Source: Osedax fenrisi
Lineage: Eukaryota > Annelida > Polychaeta > Sabellida > Siboglinidae
Assembly: GCA_964019155.1 (NCBI GenBank)
Contig: OZ025242.1
Coordinates: 1,539,694 to 1,603,693, forward strand
DNA: 64,000 nucleotides
Reading direction: 5' to 3'
Of this stretch, positions 11,602 to 22,500 are shown one piece after another (the first letter of the stretch is position 1; each line of letters starts with the position of its first letter). The position numbers and the translations under genes are program-made. The notes under the pieces were generated by a model that saw nothing but the letters and a program-made list of their open reading frames with translations, ran no database searches and had not been told where the DNA came from.

Positions 11602-13671
11602 ATACGTGTGGTATATGTGTGGTTCAATTAGTTAGTTTTCAATTTCAAATATATTAATGATTACATTATTATTAATTATATATATAAATATAATGATATA
11701 CATTATAGTTAACAATAGGTTTGTGAATATGATACATTTACATGATCACGTGTTATATCATATATCACGTGACTTTTTACGTATCCGAAGTTATATCGTA
11801 GAGATTATTTTCGATAAAATATCTATATTTACAATCATTTGATGTTTACCAAATTGTAAACAATTATGTTATAATATCTAGGCTTGCGAGATATCAATAT
11901 ATCATGATATATGTCTCTATTGAAAACAAATAATAAAAATGTTCGATGAGAATTACTATAGATATTGAGTTATGGTGAATCATTCATTAATAATCACAGA
12001 TGATCGAATACTAGTGAAACTAGTGAACTTAATTAAACAACGAAGAATGCCTTAAGGCATTATTATAAAATAATTATTTTAAATCTAACTATGATTTATA
12101 TCAATTATATTATTATTATTTAGTATTTTATTAAATGTTCATAATATGAACTTCATATATATTCTTATAACTTTTTCATATCTTCTTTTTATTATAATAA
12201 CATAATATTTTTAACAAATATATCATGATATGTTTTGTAATTAGTAATGATATCATTTAAACTCGTTTTTCATAATGTATTCAAGTTCACCTTACATAAA
12301 TCGTTAAAATCAATAATATATTATAAGTATATATACTTATCATATATTAAGTTTGTATACTTGTCAAAATCAAATGTTCTTTAAGTTTTTACTAATAAAC
12401 AATAAGTTAAGTTGATCTTTAACATAAGATGAAGAAACAATTGTTGTTTTATAATCATATTATTGATTAATATTGGTAATATACTAAGCTTATTTATGTT
12501 ATTACAGATCAACATTAAAGTGTGTTACAAAATGTAAACAATGTTATATAAAGTTAACAACTTTATGCGTTAGAAAAGTTTAAACGACTTTATTCTTTTA
12601 ATGTTTGCGCAAGCTTTTCACATTATATAAAAGGATATATTAGAATGAAGTCGGACATTTTATTGCGAATTTAAGCGAATGTTATTGTTTATTAAAAAAA
12701 ATAGATTATCTACAACGAAACAGTGACGCACCGGTAAGGACACGACCTCTGTAACGGACACCATTCGATACACCACCTATACCTGCATACACTACCCTTA
12801 CTCAGTACCACGTGTACATTGTACACACATCGTAGACTATATTGTAGACACGCAGCTGCCACGAGTAACGAGATACCCGTCAACACGTCACAAACGTTAC
12901 GTAATAAAGCGGCCTACGACTTACGTAATCCGGTGTGCGGTGTGCGTGTGCGGTGTGTGTGCGCGGTGTGCGTAGGTGTGCGACGAACGGTTTCGCTCTT
13001 ATATCTTACAGTAATTATTCATAATATATATATATATATATATATATATTTATGTTTATTCTTTAAATTTCTCTGTCATTATTACTTATTGTTACACATA
13101 GTTTTAACTCTATAGTATAGAATATACTCAATAAACTATTATCTATATTTTTATATTGATATATATATATATTGATATATATATATATATACATGTCATC
13201 TCATATATTCCAAAAAGACATGTAGATAAACACATGCTACATTAAGCTACAGTGAACTCGAGGTCAACACATTACCCACGTGGTATTCATTATACCATTC
13301 AATCTTCTGTGTTCGGCTTAGGTGACGGCATGCCTTATATGTATAAAGGGGCGTATCAAGAATTGGAATAAAGGAAACATTTCGTATCTAATAAAAAGCG
13401 TTGAAATACATAAATGTATATGTATATATAATATTTATTAATTATAATACATCTAATAAAGTCATTCTTTTGGTATTGCTCAAATATACATTGTTATAAC
13501 AATTGTTATATAGGTTACTATTATAACCTAAGCCTAATAGTAACCTAATATATCTAAACGCCTAACACTTTTGTTATCGTCATATGTCAAAGGGTTTAGG
13601 TCCCATACGCACCCCTCTTTACCCAACCTAATATGTATATATGTATTCGTACGTATATTTCCCGTATACAG
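11602..13671. other. AT-rich intergenic region, no gene supported
   Basis: Mostly AT-rich. A less AT-rich island at 12720-13010 contains alternating GTGTGCG tracts and several CACGTG/ACGT words. It could be regulatory or non-coding exon sequence, but no protein frame is convincing. Confidence 0.35.
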
Positions 13672-13806
13672 TATACAGTATAGCCAGTTGTATACAGTAT
13701 AGCCAGTTGTATACAGTATAGCCAGTTGTATACAGTATAGCCAGTTGTATACAGTATAGCCAGTTGTATACAGTATAGCCAGTTGTATACAGTATAGCCA
13801 GTTGTA
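13672..13806. repeat. 19 bp minisatellite, about 7 copies
   Basis: Tandem copies of GTATACAGTATAGCCAGTT with almost no divergence. The repeating Leu/Tyr/Cys frames it generates on the minus strand (13534-13929) are artefacts. Confidence 0.95.
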
Positions 13807-13963
13807 TACAACGTGTATGTATACACGTGGCAAATTGTCATATATACGTATACGTGAATGTGTTGACAATAGTTGTAATACAAACAGGCAGACCGCAATA
13901 CTATGACTCATATGTGTGTTATGACACATACCATATACTATGCTTTAGATTAATGTAATTCTG

Positions 13964-14005
<42 letters not shown>

Positions 14006-14233
14006 ATAGTGCGATGTATACGAGTTTTAGATAGTTACAATGTATGGCTGTACATATATCCACGCTTAGGCGATCATGAGTCATGCATCATGAGTCATGC
14101 AGCATGACTAATGCTAACACTAATACGATTGTCGTAAAATAAGTGATGTGGGCATAATTTGCTATCCTTATTAGCAGTATAATATATATTCAGAGTTTGC
14201 AAAAACTTGTCTGATCATTTACCTATTTACGAG

Positions 14234-14274
<41 letters not shown>

Positions 14275-14354
14275 TAAATAGTATACCAAATAGTATAGAT
14301 ATACGCTATTAGTATACAATTGTGTTCAATAGAGTGTATACGCCTAACACTTGA

Positions 14355-14578
14355 CACGTGGTAACAGGTCACATGATGCAGGTCACGTGTGCGCAATAGC
14401 TCACGTGACCTCATCCACCACCTCCTCCTCCCGCGATGTCTTTGTAGACTAGTCCTTGAGACAGCGTGACTATTTCTCTACTAACACGTGATTATCTCTA
14501 CTACCACGTGACTATCTCGACTAACACGTGACAGAATTATCGTCTAACTACGCGCTCCGACACATACATGTATACATG

Positions 14579-14623
<45 letters not shown>

Positions 14624-14711
14624 ACATTAATATTCTGTATATGCAGAGTAACCATACACGAGATCGCGCGTGCGTGTGTGTGTGTGACGTACTGTGCGCG
14701 TGGATCACGTG
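14355..14711. promoter_or_regulatory. CACGTG (E-box) cluster upstream of the BAG1-like gene
   Basis: CACGTG occurs at 14355, 14384, 14402, 14485, 14505, 14525 and 14706. The three at 14485-14530 lie in a tandem 20 bp repeat (CTACTAACACGTGATTATCT). The cluster starts about 670 bp before the BAG1-like start codon in a region that becomes GC-rich. CACGTG is the core site of bHLH-ZIP factors of the Myc/USF/MITF type. Promoter function is inferred. Confidence 0.5.
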
Positions 14712-15025
14712 GTCTGCAGATCAAACAATGGTGGCGTTATGCAAATACTGGCGTAGTAGTGCGATCGTAGTGGGTGGTACGAGCGAGGGTTGCGGACGAC
14801 GTGGGGTTATTATCGAGGTGTTGACGGTGATCGATACCACCCCGCCCCAACACCGCCCCAACCCCACCTAGCGAAAGAAGTAAACAAAACTCGCCGCCGC
14901 CGAGTTATAACAACACACTAGCGCTTAGGAAGCAACCCGAGGCGGAGAGAGAAAATCGCGAATCGAAAAACGGAATCTAAAAATAGAATCTAAAAATAGA
15001 ATTTCGCTAACGATTCCGTTTCGAA

Positions 15026-15619
15026 ATGGGTTTTATTCGCCGATTCGGTAAAGTGTTTCTAATTCGAGAGTCGCAAAACGCGCGAACCACTTCCAGCGCC
15101 GCCGATAAACCAGTCGACCCCGACCCTACCACCACCGCCGTCGCCCCCTCACCGGATACCCGGCATGCAGTAGAACGTCGGCTATCCGATTACCTACCAC
15201 CGAGACCGGACCGTCCGTTACCCGCCCTATTATCGCCCGACCGTCCACTCGCCGCCCTAGTATCGCCCTACGAGGTTATGTCCTACGCCGGCGACATGAT
15301 CGGCCCCCTATCGGCCGACGGCCTTGACTCGTGCGAGGTGACCTTGCAACACGGTAACAGTTGTAGTCTACTGAAGATCCGTCTGGACCCGCTGTCAGTG
15401 GGTGACGTGCTAGTAGTAATCGACCTGATGACCTCTATAGCAGAGGTCACCGGGGTACCGTCGCATAGACAACGCATCGTACTGGCGCAGAGACGACTCG
15501 ACCTTGAACCCTGGCTTCCGCTGAAGGTGCTGAACCTGCATAGAGGATCGCTGATACGAATGGAGCGCGATGATAGACAACTTCACGAGAAGGCTCTAGA
15601 AGATACGGTTCATAGAAAG
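15026..15619 (+). CDS. BAG1: BAG1-like co-chaperone, exon 1 (ubiquitin-like domain)
   Basis: BAG1-type proteins bind the Hsp70 ATPase domain through a C-terminal BAG domain, act as nucleotide exchange factors, and use a ubiquitin-like domain to dock at the proteasome. This exon encodes 198 residues from ATG 15026. It has a basic N-terminus, a Pro/Asp-rich linker (about 30-100), then a ubiquitin-like fold at about 103-180 with CEVTLQHG, IAEVTGVPSHRQRIVLAQRR and LHRGSLIRM. These align by eye with the human BAG1 UBL ('VIGVPQ..QKLIFKGK'). It ends HRK at donor AAAG|GTTAGT in phase 0. The exon is strongly GC-rich in contrast to the intron. The true start could be a downstream Met, but no upstream in-frame start is evident. 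Confidence 0.75.
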
Positions 15620-15642
15620 GTTAGTACTACTAACGTAGTAGT

Positions 15643-15708
15643 ATATTATAGTATAGTATAGTATAGTATAGTATAGTATAGTATAGTATATTATAGTATA
15701 GTATAGTA
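15643..15708. repeat. (TATAG)n pentanucleotide repeat
   Basis: About a dozen TATAG units directly downstream of the BAG1 exon 1 donor, with one TATTA interruption. Confidence 0.95.
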
Positions 15709-15804
15709 GTAATGGTACTTAGTACACCGCCAGTACCTATAGAGGGTGTTAGTATGTATGTTACACTTATAATATATATATATACTTATAATTATATATT
15801 GACC

Positions 15805-15807
<3 letters not shown>

Positions 15808-15866
<59 letters not shown>
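15808..15866. repeat. (TA)n microsatellite
   Basis: About 29 uninterrupted TA units. Similar long tracts occur across the window (16818-16879, 20950-21007, 34028-34080, 37220-37273, 43447-43494, 44595-44633). Confidence 0.95.
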
Positions 15867-15871
<5 letters not shown>

Positions 15872-16045
15872 TAAGCGAGTATACTCGCGCCTATAGGTAT
15901 TCAGGGTAATCATTAAGATATGGGGTCAAACAATTTCCAGAAAAATAAATTAGGTCTTAACATAATACTTTTAAATGATCATATATAATTGCGTATAGAC
16001 AATATTTGTATCTCGGCAAAAGCACGAATTTCTTAATATAAGAGT

Positions 16046-16141
16046 GGTTTCGAAGGGCGCTAAAGCTATTTGCATATTTATTAGTAAACAATGCAGCTAA
16101 GTTCATAGATGGCATGAAAGGACTGCACAAAAATAACAAGT
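16046..16141 (+). mobile_element. SINE family 1, diverged 3' part
   Basis: TTTCGAAGGGCGCTAAAGC and, further on, AGCTAAGTTCATAGATGGCA then TGAAAGGACTGCACAAAAAT match the conserved 3' half of the copy at 47411-47510 with many substitutions. This is an older insertion, plus orientation. Confidence 0.6.
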
Positions 16142-16815
16142 AACATATATCTATGCTATATAGCACATAGCCTCGATGTAACGGACTGCACCTATTACAT
16201 GCGTCATGGTACCCTATTACCTATCCGATATTAAATAACCCGTATACCTCGAGTATCGGATACAACGGCGATAGTGGCCTTAACATCTATAGCGGTGTGA
16301 CTATTATACCGACAGCTGTAGTCATGTGACACATTTCTTTGATAAGTATGCTCACATCTACCAACTAAAGACATCGAGTGTGATTTAACGGGAATTATTC
16401 ATTTAAGGGTATACCCTATATACAAAAAGTATATATATATATATACTTTTTATATCGAGGACAGTATTCCAGTATGACAGTATTCCAGTATGACAGTATG
16501 ACAGTATGACAGTATACCGTTATATCTATAATTTATATTATATAATTTATAATCTAGAATCAATTATTTTGAACTCTACGTATTGAATATGATTGCGTTA
16601 ATTCACTTAGAATAATACACTATTAATAAAACTACACTAATAATACAACTATACTAATAATAAAACACATGTGTCCCATGTAAATGTCATACAATTTGTG
16701 TATTACAAGAATAATATTTTGATAAATAATTCTTTATATATTTCTTAATTTTGTTTCTACTAATTTGTTGTATACAACATATTATAATGTCCGATATTAC
16801 AAAATCTAGTCTATA

Positions 16816-16881
<66 letters not shown>

Positions 16882-17930
16882 TCTATCAGGACACTATACC
16901 CTTAACATATCTCTTTGGGATAATATATTAAGTATATTGTTGTACCTATTAAAGTACCTCTACATGTAACTATCATATCATCGAATACTTCCAGTAGCTA
17001 ATTCCTTCTGTTCAATATAAATATAACCTCTCTAGGTAGGATTTCTTCAATATTTATCTGAGGTTATGAATTTCATAATCGTCTTATAAATAGGCATTAA
17101 TTATTATAATTACAATAGGCGTATACACCATGGTCTAGATAGCAGCACTATTTAGTGCGTCGCATTACACTATACAGATAGATGCATGCTTATGTGTAAA
17201 CCTCAAATCTACACAATTCACTGAGTAACAAAGGCAAATTAAAGTGCATAATAATGATACGTTTACCCAGTCTCGTGCAACGACGCAGATGTGTACATGT
17301 CCTAGGGGAGGTATTCTTCTAAGAGGGACACGTCCTTGGGAATATAGGATGGGGTACTAACGTTGGAGGGATGTTTCCTGCAGGATATATATTATATTTA
17401 ATAAATTAGTAATCTATATCGATCTATTTTATATCTGGTTATAGTATAATATATTGTATTCATATAAAATATATTGTATATATATATACGTATGAAATAG
17501 TGATCATTTAATTAACATATACATTAACTTAATTATTTATGCGTCATTACTTTATAATATAGCTTTATTTCCAATACTACATATATATATATATATATAT
17601 ATAGTATTGGTATAATATATTGGTAATACCAATTTGTTATACTATATGTATTATTCAATATTTATACACACATTTAATAATTACCTATGATATTAATATC
17701 AATACTAATACTATGAATAGTAATTGTTCGTTGTTTGCATTGCTAGCATGTCCTATAGGTATACCATGTCCTATAGGAGCTAGTGTGTATACAGTATACT
17801 GTGCACTGTGTACTATAGATGTAGGGGTAATCTCATTTCATTAAATCCAGTAATTCACTCATTGTTAATAGTTTAATAAATCATAGGCTTCTTTTAAATA
17901 ATCAAGTGTACGATATAGTCTACTACGTAT
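16142..17930. other. Intronic AT-rich sequence
   Basis: Includes a small GTATGACAGTATTCCA tandem repeat at about 16460-16510 and a (TA)n tract at 16818-16879. No exon recognised. Confidence 0.4.
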
Positions 17931-17931
17931 A

Positions 17932-18003
17932 CATTTGTGTACATTGTATACATTTGTGTACATTGTATACATTTGTGTACATTGTATACATTTGTGTACA
18001 ACG
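17932..18003. repeat. 19 bp minisatellite, about 4 copies
   Basis: Tandem ACATTTGTGTACATTGTAT, exact copies. A short ATGACCCTAATCACCCTA-type repeat follows at 18070-18112. Confidence 0.9.
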
Positions 18004-18361
18004 TACGACGGTCTATTGTTGGGTGATATTAGTTATTATCCACCTATAGGAATATCATTAGTGCCTCGCATAATGACCCTAATCACCCTAATGACCCTAA
18101 TGACCCTAATCATGTTGATAGTGTATTTAAAATATAATTAAGTTTAACGAATGCATAGTTAAATATGATTGGTCATGTGATATTATTTCATAACCGTAAG
18201 GTAAATAAATATTACGAATTATTTAATATAAATTAAATTAAATAAACTATATTTCGTATACTTTAAGATTTAATAAGGTCGAGCATAAATTAATAGAAAA
18301 ACATGATTAACTAATTAATTATTAGAATACATAAACGAATACATATATATTGTTATTTTAT

Positions 18362-18634
18362 TTGGTGGAGTCCTTTCATCCCATCCAGGAACTTAGATGA
18401 AGTTTTCACTTATAACCATATGGCTCTAATGTCCCTTCGAAGCCGCTCTCATGTTAAGGCGTCCATGGTTTTAACGAGAGCTGATCATTTATTTATACAC
18501 AATTATATAAGATCACTTCTAAATACTATTTTAAGACCCATTATATAAAATTAAGTAATGGTCCGGACAAGGCTCGAACCCGTGTCCTACTGCGTGTGTG
18601 TCTGACGCCTTAGCCAACTGAGCCACACAGGCAA
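18362..18634 (-). mobile_element. SINE family 1, complete copy with tRNA-like head
   Basis: Read on the minus strand, the head at 18634-18569 carries an A box (TGGCTCAGTTGGC) and a B box (GGGTTCGAGCC) of an RNA polymerase III promoter at tRNA-like spacing. The 5' and 3' ends do not form an acceptor stem, so it is not a functional tRNA. The body follows, and then the shared 3' end CTGGATGGGATGAAAGGACT plus an A-rich AAATAAAATAA tail. Target duplications are not clear. Confidence 0.85.
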
Positions 18635-18789
18635 TTATATATATATAGTAAATCTGCAATACATATTCTTTACAATACAAATACATAATAAGGTTCTAGG
18701 TATAGTTTTAGTAGAAATTACTTAACTTATAACTTAGTTATACATTATCACATACGTTACAATTAAATGTGCATTTAATTACTTTACCT

Positions 18790-18974
18790 CTACCAAAATG
18801 TATATAATTTAAAATGGATATAACTTTCGAAGTCGCTATTGTATTAATATATCCATGGTTTTAATGAGAGTCGGTAATTTGTTAAAATATCACCTCTTAA
18901 TAATATGTTAGGACCTATGTTATTAATTCGGACATGTATTGAACTCACTATCAATAGCCTATAGGATGGGTATA
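18790..18974 (-). mobile_element. SINE family 1, second copy, body part (split by MITE)
   Basis: The body is related to the copy at 18.4-18.6 kb: TCGAAGTCGC, then ATATCCATGGTTTTAATGAG matches GCGTCCATGGTTTTAACGAG, then TTCGGACATG...TTGAACTC at the B-box region. It breaks off at 18974, where the MITE starts, and its tRNA head resumes at 19510. Confidence 0.75.
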
Positions 18975-19509
18975 CACTGTTAAAAATGAGGGTACAGCGA
19001 GTGCCATTTTTAGGGTGTAAGTAGTGTCCCCATAGCCGTACCCTAATTAGGGTACAATTTGAATAAATACGATCAGTAACCTAAAAATGATCTAACTGTA
19101 CCCTAAAGTATATTAGCTGGTTGAACCCTCTGATTATTATACCGTATACCCTAATACAATTGTAGTATATGTACTTTAATTGAATTGCATGATATGTAAA
19201 TTAATAATCACGTACCATAATATTTAACATAGCTGTACCCTAATAAATATATAGAGTGTACCCTAGTGCATTTAACAGCCAGGTATCCTAATATTTAACA
19301 TATATGTACCCTAATAAATATATATATATATATTGTACCCTATATACTATAGTATGTTTAAAAGCTAAATAGGGTACACGACAAATGTTGGTGATATCTT
19401 AACGATCTGTAGGTTCGATCCTACCGATATAAATCCTATATATCCTACTAATATCTTAACGATAAGTACCCTATACATTGAATTCGATGTACCCTCATTG
19501 TTAACGGTG
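18975..19509. mobile_element. MITE with 22 bp terminal inverted repeats and TA duplication
   Basis: The left end CACTGTTAAAAATGAGGGTA and the right end, inverted, CACCGTTAACAATGAGGGTA match at all but two of the first 20 positions. They are flanked by TA (18973-18974 and 19510-19511). The interior is non-coding and rich in the words GTACCCTAAT and its inverse, including the palindrome GTACCCTAATTAGGGTAC. TA target sites fit a Tc1/mariner-like mobiliser; the family is unknown. The end of a related element may be at 60646. Confidence 0.88.
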
Positions 19510-19511
19510 TA

Positions 19512-19547
19512 TGTGTGTATGACGCCTTAACCTACTGATCCACAGAT
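19512..19547 (-). mobile_element. SINE family 1, second copy, tRNA head part
   Basis: TGTGTGTATGACGCCTTAAC followed by CTACTGATCCACAGATGCAA matches the head of the intact copy (TGTGTGTCTGACGCCTTAGC then CAACTGAGCCACACAGGCAA). It is the displaced head of the SINE interrupted at 18974. Confidence 0.8.
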
Positions 19548-19989
19548 GCAATATATATATATATATATATATATATTTGTATTATTCCATTATTATTTTT
19601 TAGCCAGAATTCAGTATTATAGGTATCTATATTTAAATTCAGTATTCAAGTATGCTATATCTATGGAAGTATACTTTTACTATAGTAATATTTCCATTAC
19701 CGTTGATAGGTATACGTATTTATGTATTCATACTTATTATGCATTATCTGTTTAGTTTTTTCTCGTTAAGTTTAATATGTTATTTATTGTTAACAATATA
19801 ATAACAATATAATAATTATATACTACTAATAATTATTAGCGTCGCTAAGTAACATATAGTATTGTCATCTATTGTTATCCTTTGTTTTAGTTATATTTAG
19901 TAAATTGTTATTTCATTCATCTATCTGTAGTTTGACAATATAAATAAGTCGAATATGCCGTCTATATCAATGTGCAGGTTAACACCCAT
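19548..19989. other. Intronic AT-rich sequence
   Basis: A (TA)n tract and unremarkable sequence. Confidence 0.4.
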
Positions 19990-20012
19990 TTAACCCCCAT
20001 CGGCGCGAACAC

Positions 20013-20076
20013 CGAATAGTATACCACAGTATACCACAGTATACCACATTATACCACATTATACCACATTATACAC
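20013..20076. repeat. 11 bp minisatellite
   Basis: Six or so units of TATACCACAGT / TATACCACATT in tandem. Confidence 0.9.
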
Positions 20077-20484
20077 GTATACATATACATAAATATGTGT
20101 GTATCATTCAATGGAACATTTCTGGCGATACTTCACCCGATAAAACGAAACACAACCTATTAAAATCACTTTAATATAAGTCTATCATTAATATATTAAA
20201 AGCTATAGATCTATAGATCCGTAGAACACATGTATATATACATATATACGTATATATACATGTATACGTGTCTTGAACACGACTCGTTCGCACAAGCGTA
20301 CTATGTCGAACTTGCTCGTATATTATATATATATATATATATATATAATATAATTAATTTATAGGCTAGAAAAATATATACGCTACAAGTTAATATATTT
20401 TAATAAATATCCTAATATTGATTATATAATATATATATATATGTAAGTATACAAATAACTTACACAAATACACTGTACATGCAG

Positions 20485-20781
20485 GAAAACCTACAAAGAC
20501 TAGAACAAGAGGTATCCGTGTCCATCTCCAGATCGGTGACCTTACTGTCCGACCTTCGCGCTCGCCGCTGTATAGGAGACCTAATAGACCACCTAGAACG
20601 CCTAGCGGACGAAATGCGCTACTTCCGGTGCGATCCGCTGCTGACCGTCGAACAGAGCGCCCGGCTAGGGGTGCTAATAGAGCGGGCGCGCTGCGTCGCC
20701 GATAGTGTGCGCTCCGAGTATAGGGCGCGCTCCGGCTGTACGTTGTACGACACAAGCGCCGCGTCCAAACGAAGAAGATAA
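20485..20781 (+). CDS. BAG1: BAG1-like co-chaperone, exon 2 (BAG domain, stop)
   Basis: Follows acceptor CATGCAG| in phase 0, matching the phase of the exon 1 donor at 15619, and codes 98 residues ending SKRRR and TAA. The segment ENLQRLEQEV...LLSDL, GDLIDHLERLADEMRYF and SARLGVLIERARCVADSV gives three predicted amphipathic helices. They align by eye with the BAG domain of BAG1 (helices 2 and 3 strongest, 'MKILEEIDTL' and 'KGLVKKVQAFLAECDTVE'). The joined protein is about 296 residues, in the size range of BAG1. The UBL-then-BAG order is diagnostic of BAG1 among BAG proteins. Sequence conservation is modest, so a profile search would be decisive. Confidence 0.72.
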   Translation, partial: ENLQRLEQEVSVSISRSVTLLSDLRARRCIGDLIDHLERLADEMRYFRCDPLLTVEQSARLGVLIERARCVADSVRSEYRARSGCTLYDTSAASKRRR

Positions 20782-20920
20782 AGGTCACGTGGTAGCCGGG
20801 CTGTCGTCACGTGATCGGAACTACGGCCGTCAGGGGGAGCCGGGAGACGTCGTCACGTGTCGAGTTTGATTCGAGAGGCCATATTTCGTAGCGATTAATA
20901 AATTCTACTAATATAACTAC
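20782..20920 (+). other. Probable 3' UTR of the BAG1-like gene with polyadenylation signal
   Basis: GC-rich sequence after the stop, with CACGTG at 20786, 20806 and 20854, then AATAAA at about 20899, after which composition falls back to AT-rich. Confidence 0.55.
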
Positions 20921-20949
20921 CGGCGTCTTTTCTATCTATAGATTTGTAT

Positions 20950-20952
20950 ATA

Positions 20953-21007
<55 letters not shown>
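20950..21007. repeat. (TA)n microsatellite
   Basis: Long TA tract interrupted once by CATA. Confidence 0.95.
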
Positions 21008-21011
<4 letters not shown>

Positions 21012-22385
21012 ATATATATTAGAATAATTTGTTTGTTTTCTGTTTTGTTTTCTAGTTTAGTATATTAATAAGCCTTTTCCTTCTAAATGGCTTCCAAATA
21101 AGACATCACATCGTCCGCTGTCGTCTGCCATACGTGTACATCGCGCTCACGCACACACCGCACACAGTGCGCGCGCACACCGCACTATAGGAATATAAGC
21201 ACACACAATAGCGGGACTTCTAGTATCCGCTAATGGAATACCACGTCTACACGAATACGTGCACATAATACGCAAGACGCGTACACATAATATTGAAATA
21301 TACATATTTTATGTATATAATATATATAAATATATATATATATATAAATACCACATCACTTTCCCGGTAAAAAATATCGCGCCACTACAGTTTATTTTAT
21401 AAATGCACTTTGCGTTTATTGACTGCAGTTATATAACCATATAGCTATTGGAATATGTTATACGCTATAGACTCTATCCGTATACATGTATGTAGACAAT
21501 ATTAGTGCGCATGTCACGTGTTTACGTGAATAGAGAAAACACACTAAGAGGTCGACTGTTATCTTTACTAAACCTACAATAAGAACATTATAATCTTGAA
21601 TTATATATATATATATATGTATCATAATTGTAATGATATTTCATTTATTTATTTATATATATAAAGGCATATATTATATGTGATTATATATATACATACG
21701 AATGAAAGAAGTGGGGTACTATAACTCTAAAGGCACGTGTGAACATGCGCACAGAACTGCAGTTCTAGGCGCATGCGCTAATATATTCGGTATCGGTCGC
21801 GCATGATCGATTACATAACATTACTTAACATAACTATCGCTCTCTCGCTCTCTCTCGTCGGAACGGTACCCTTGTTTACTATCTCCATGACAACCGTATC
21901 GCAACGCGTTATCGATAACGACACTCACAATCCGATACATCATATCCGTACACACCGGTGCGCGGGTGGTGGGGGTGGGGGGGGTAATGGTTTACACACA
22001 CGCTATCTATACGCAATGTATACACACAATCGATATAGCTAAGTATGCATTCCGGGAACGTATTATTAAAGAAAATATATTTATGAGTACAGGAAAATAT
22101 CTACGTATACTTGTACTATTATATAATATATTCAAATTGATTTTTCTATGAAATCTATATGCATTAATTCGTATATTCGTATATTCATAAATTCATTTGA
22201 AGCATGAAATATTTACGTTATTTAAAATGTATTGAAATATACAATATATATATATATATATGATATGATATGATATGATACGATATAATGTATTCGATAA
22301 CCACCTAACACACTAACATAATGACCACGATGTTCGCCGATAGAGGCGCTGACCACACCTATATATTTTTATTTTATTTTATTTT
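21008..22385. other. Intergenic, with GC-rich islands
   Basis: 21090-21270 and 21710-22000 are less AT-rich. The second has the palindromes AGAACTGCAGTTCT and GGCGCATGCGC close together (21748-21778). The frame from ATG 21803 starts with a hydrophobic stretch but degenerates into poly-Gly. No gene is supported. Confidence 0.4.
21748..21778. promoter_or_regulatory. Possible NRF1-type site beside a 14 bp palindrome
   Basis: GCGCATGCGC matches the NRF1 consensus core and is preceded by AGAACTGCAGTTCT. No confirmed transcript starts nearby; regulatory role is inferred from the motif alone. Confidence 0.3.
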
Positions 22386-22500
22386 AAAATGTTTTATTGA
22401 CTACAAAATCACGTGGTGGTTATGGGCGTCACGAGAAGGAAACAAAAATATAATAAATAAAGTACAATAAAAATAAAGGAAAAGTGAGGTTAGGTTACAA
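22386..22500 (-). mobile_element. LINE family B 3' end only
   Basis: Inverse of the 3' UTR seen at 8720-8835: TTTTATTGACTACAAAATCA then CGTGGTGGTTATGGGCGTCA. Severely 5'-truncated copy. Confidence 0.8.

Larger units (their letters stand above)
15620..20484 (+). other. Intron of the BAG1-like gene (4.9 kb)
   Basis: GTTAGT donor at 15620 and CATGCAG acceptor ending 20484, both phase 0. The intron holds a (TATAG)n tract, long (TA)n tracts, three SINE family 1 copies, one MITE and short minisatellites. I saw no further exon in it, though a small one could be missed. Confidence 0.65.

Noticed and set aside
13534..13929. Repeat-protein-like frames with periodic TGYTVYNWLYCIQ
   Set aside because: Generated by the 19 bp minisatellite; open in two frames at once, which shows the effect of composition.
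18070..18112. CCCTAA-like words suggesting telomeric repeat
   Set aside because: Units are 9-12 bp (ATGACCCTA), not a telomeric hexamer, and the tract is only about 40 bp.
18569..18634. Possible tRNA gene (A and B boxes)
   Set aside because: The acceptor stem does not pair, and the sequence continues into a SINE body with other copies in the window.
21803..22042. Frame with hydrophobic start after a GC-rich island
   Set aside because: Falls into a poly-Gly repeat and lacks splice or polyadenylation support.
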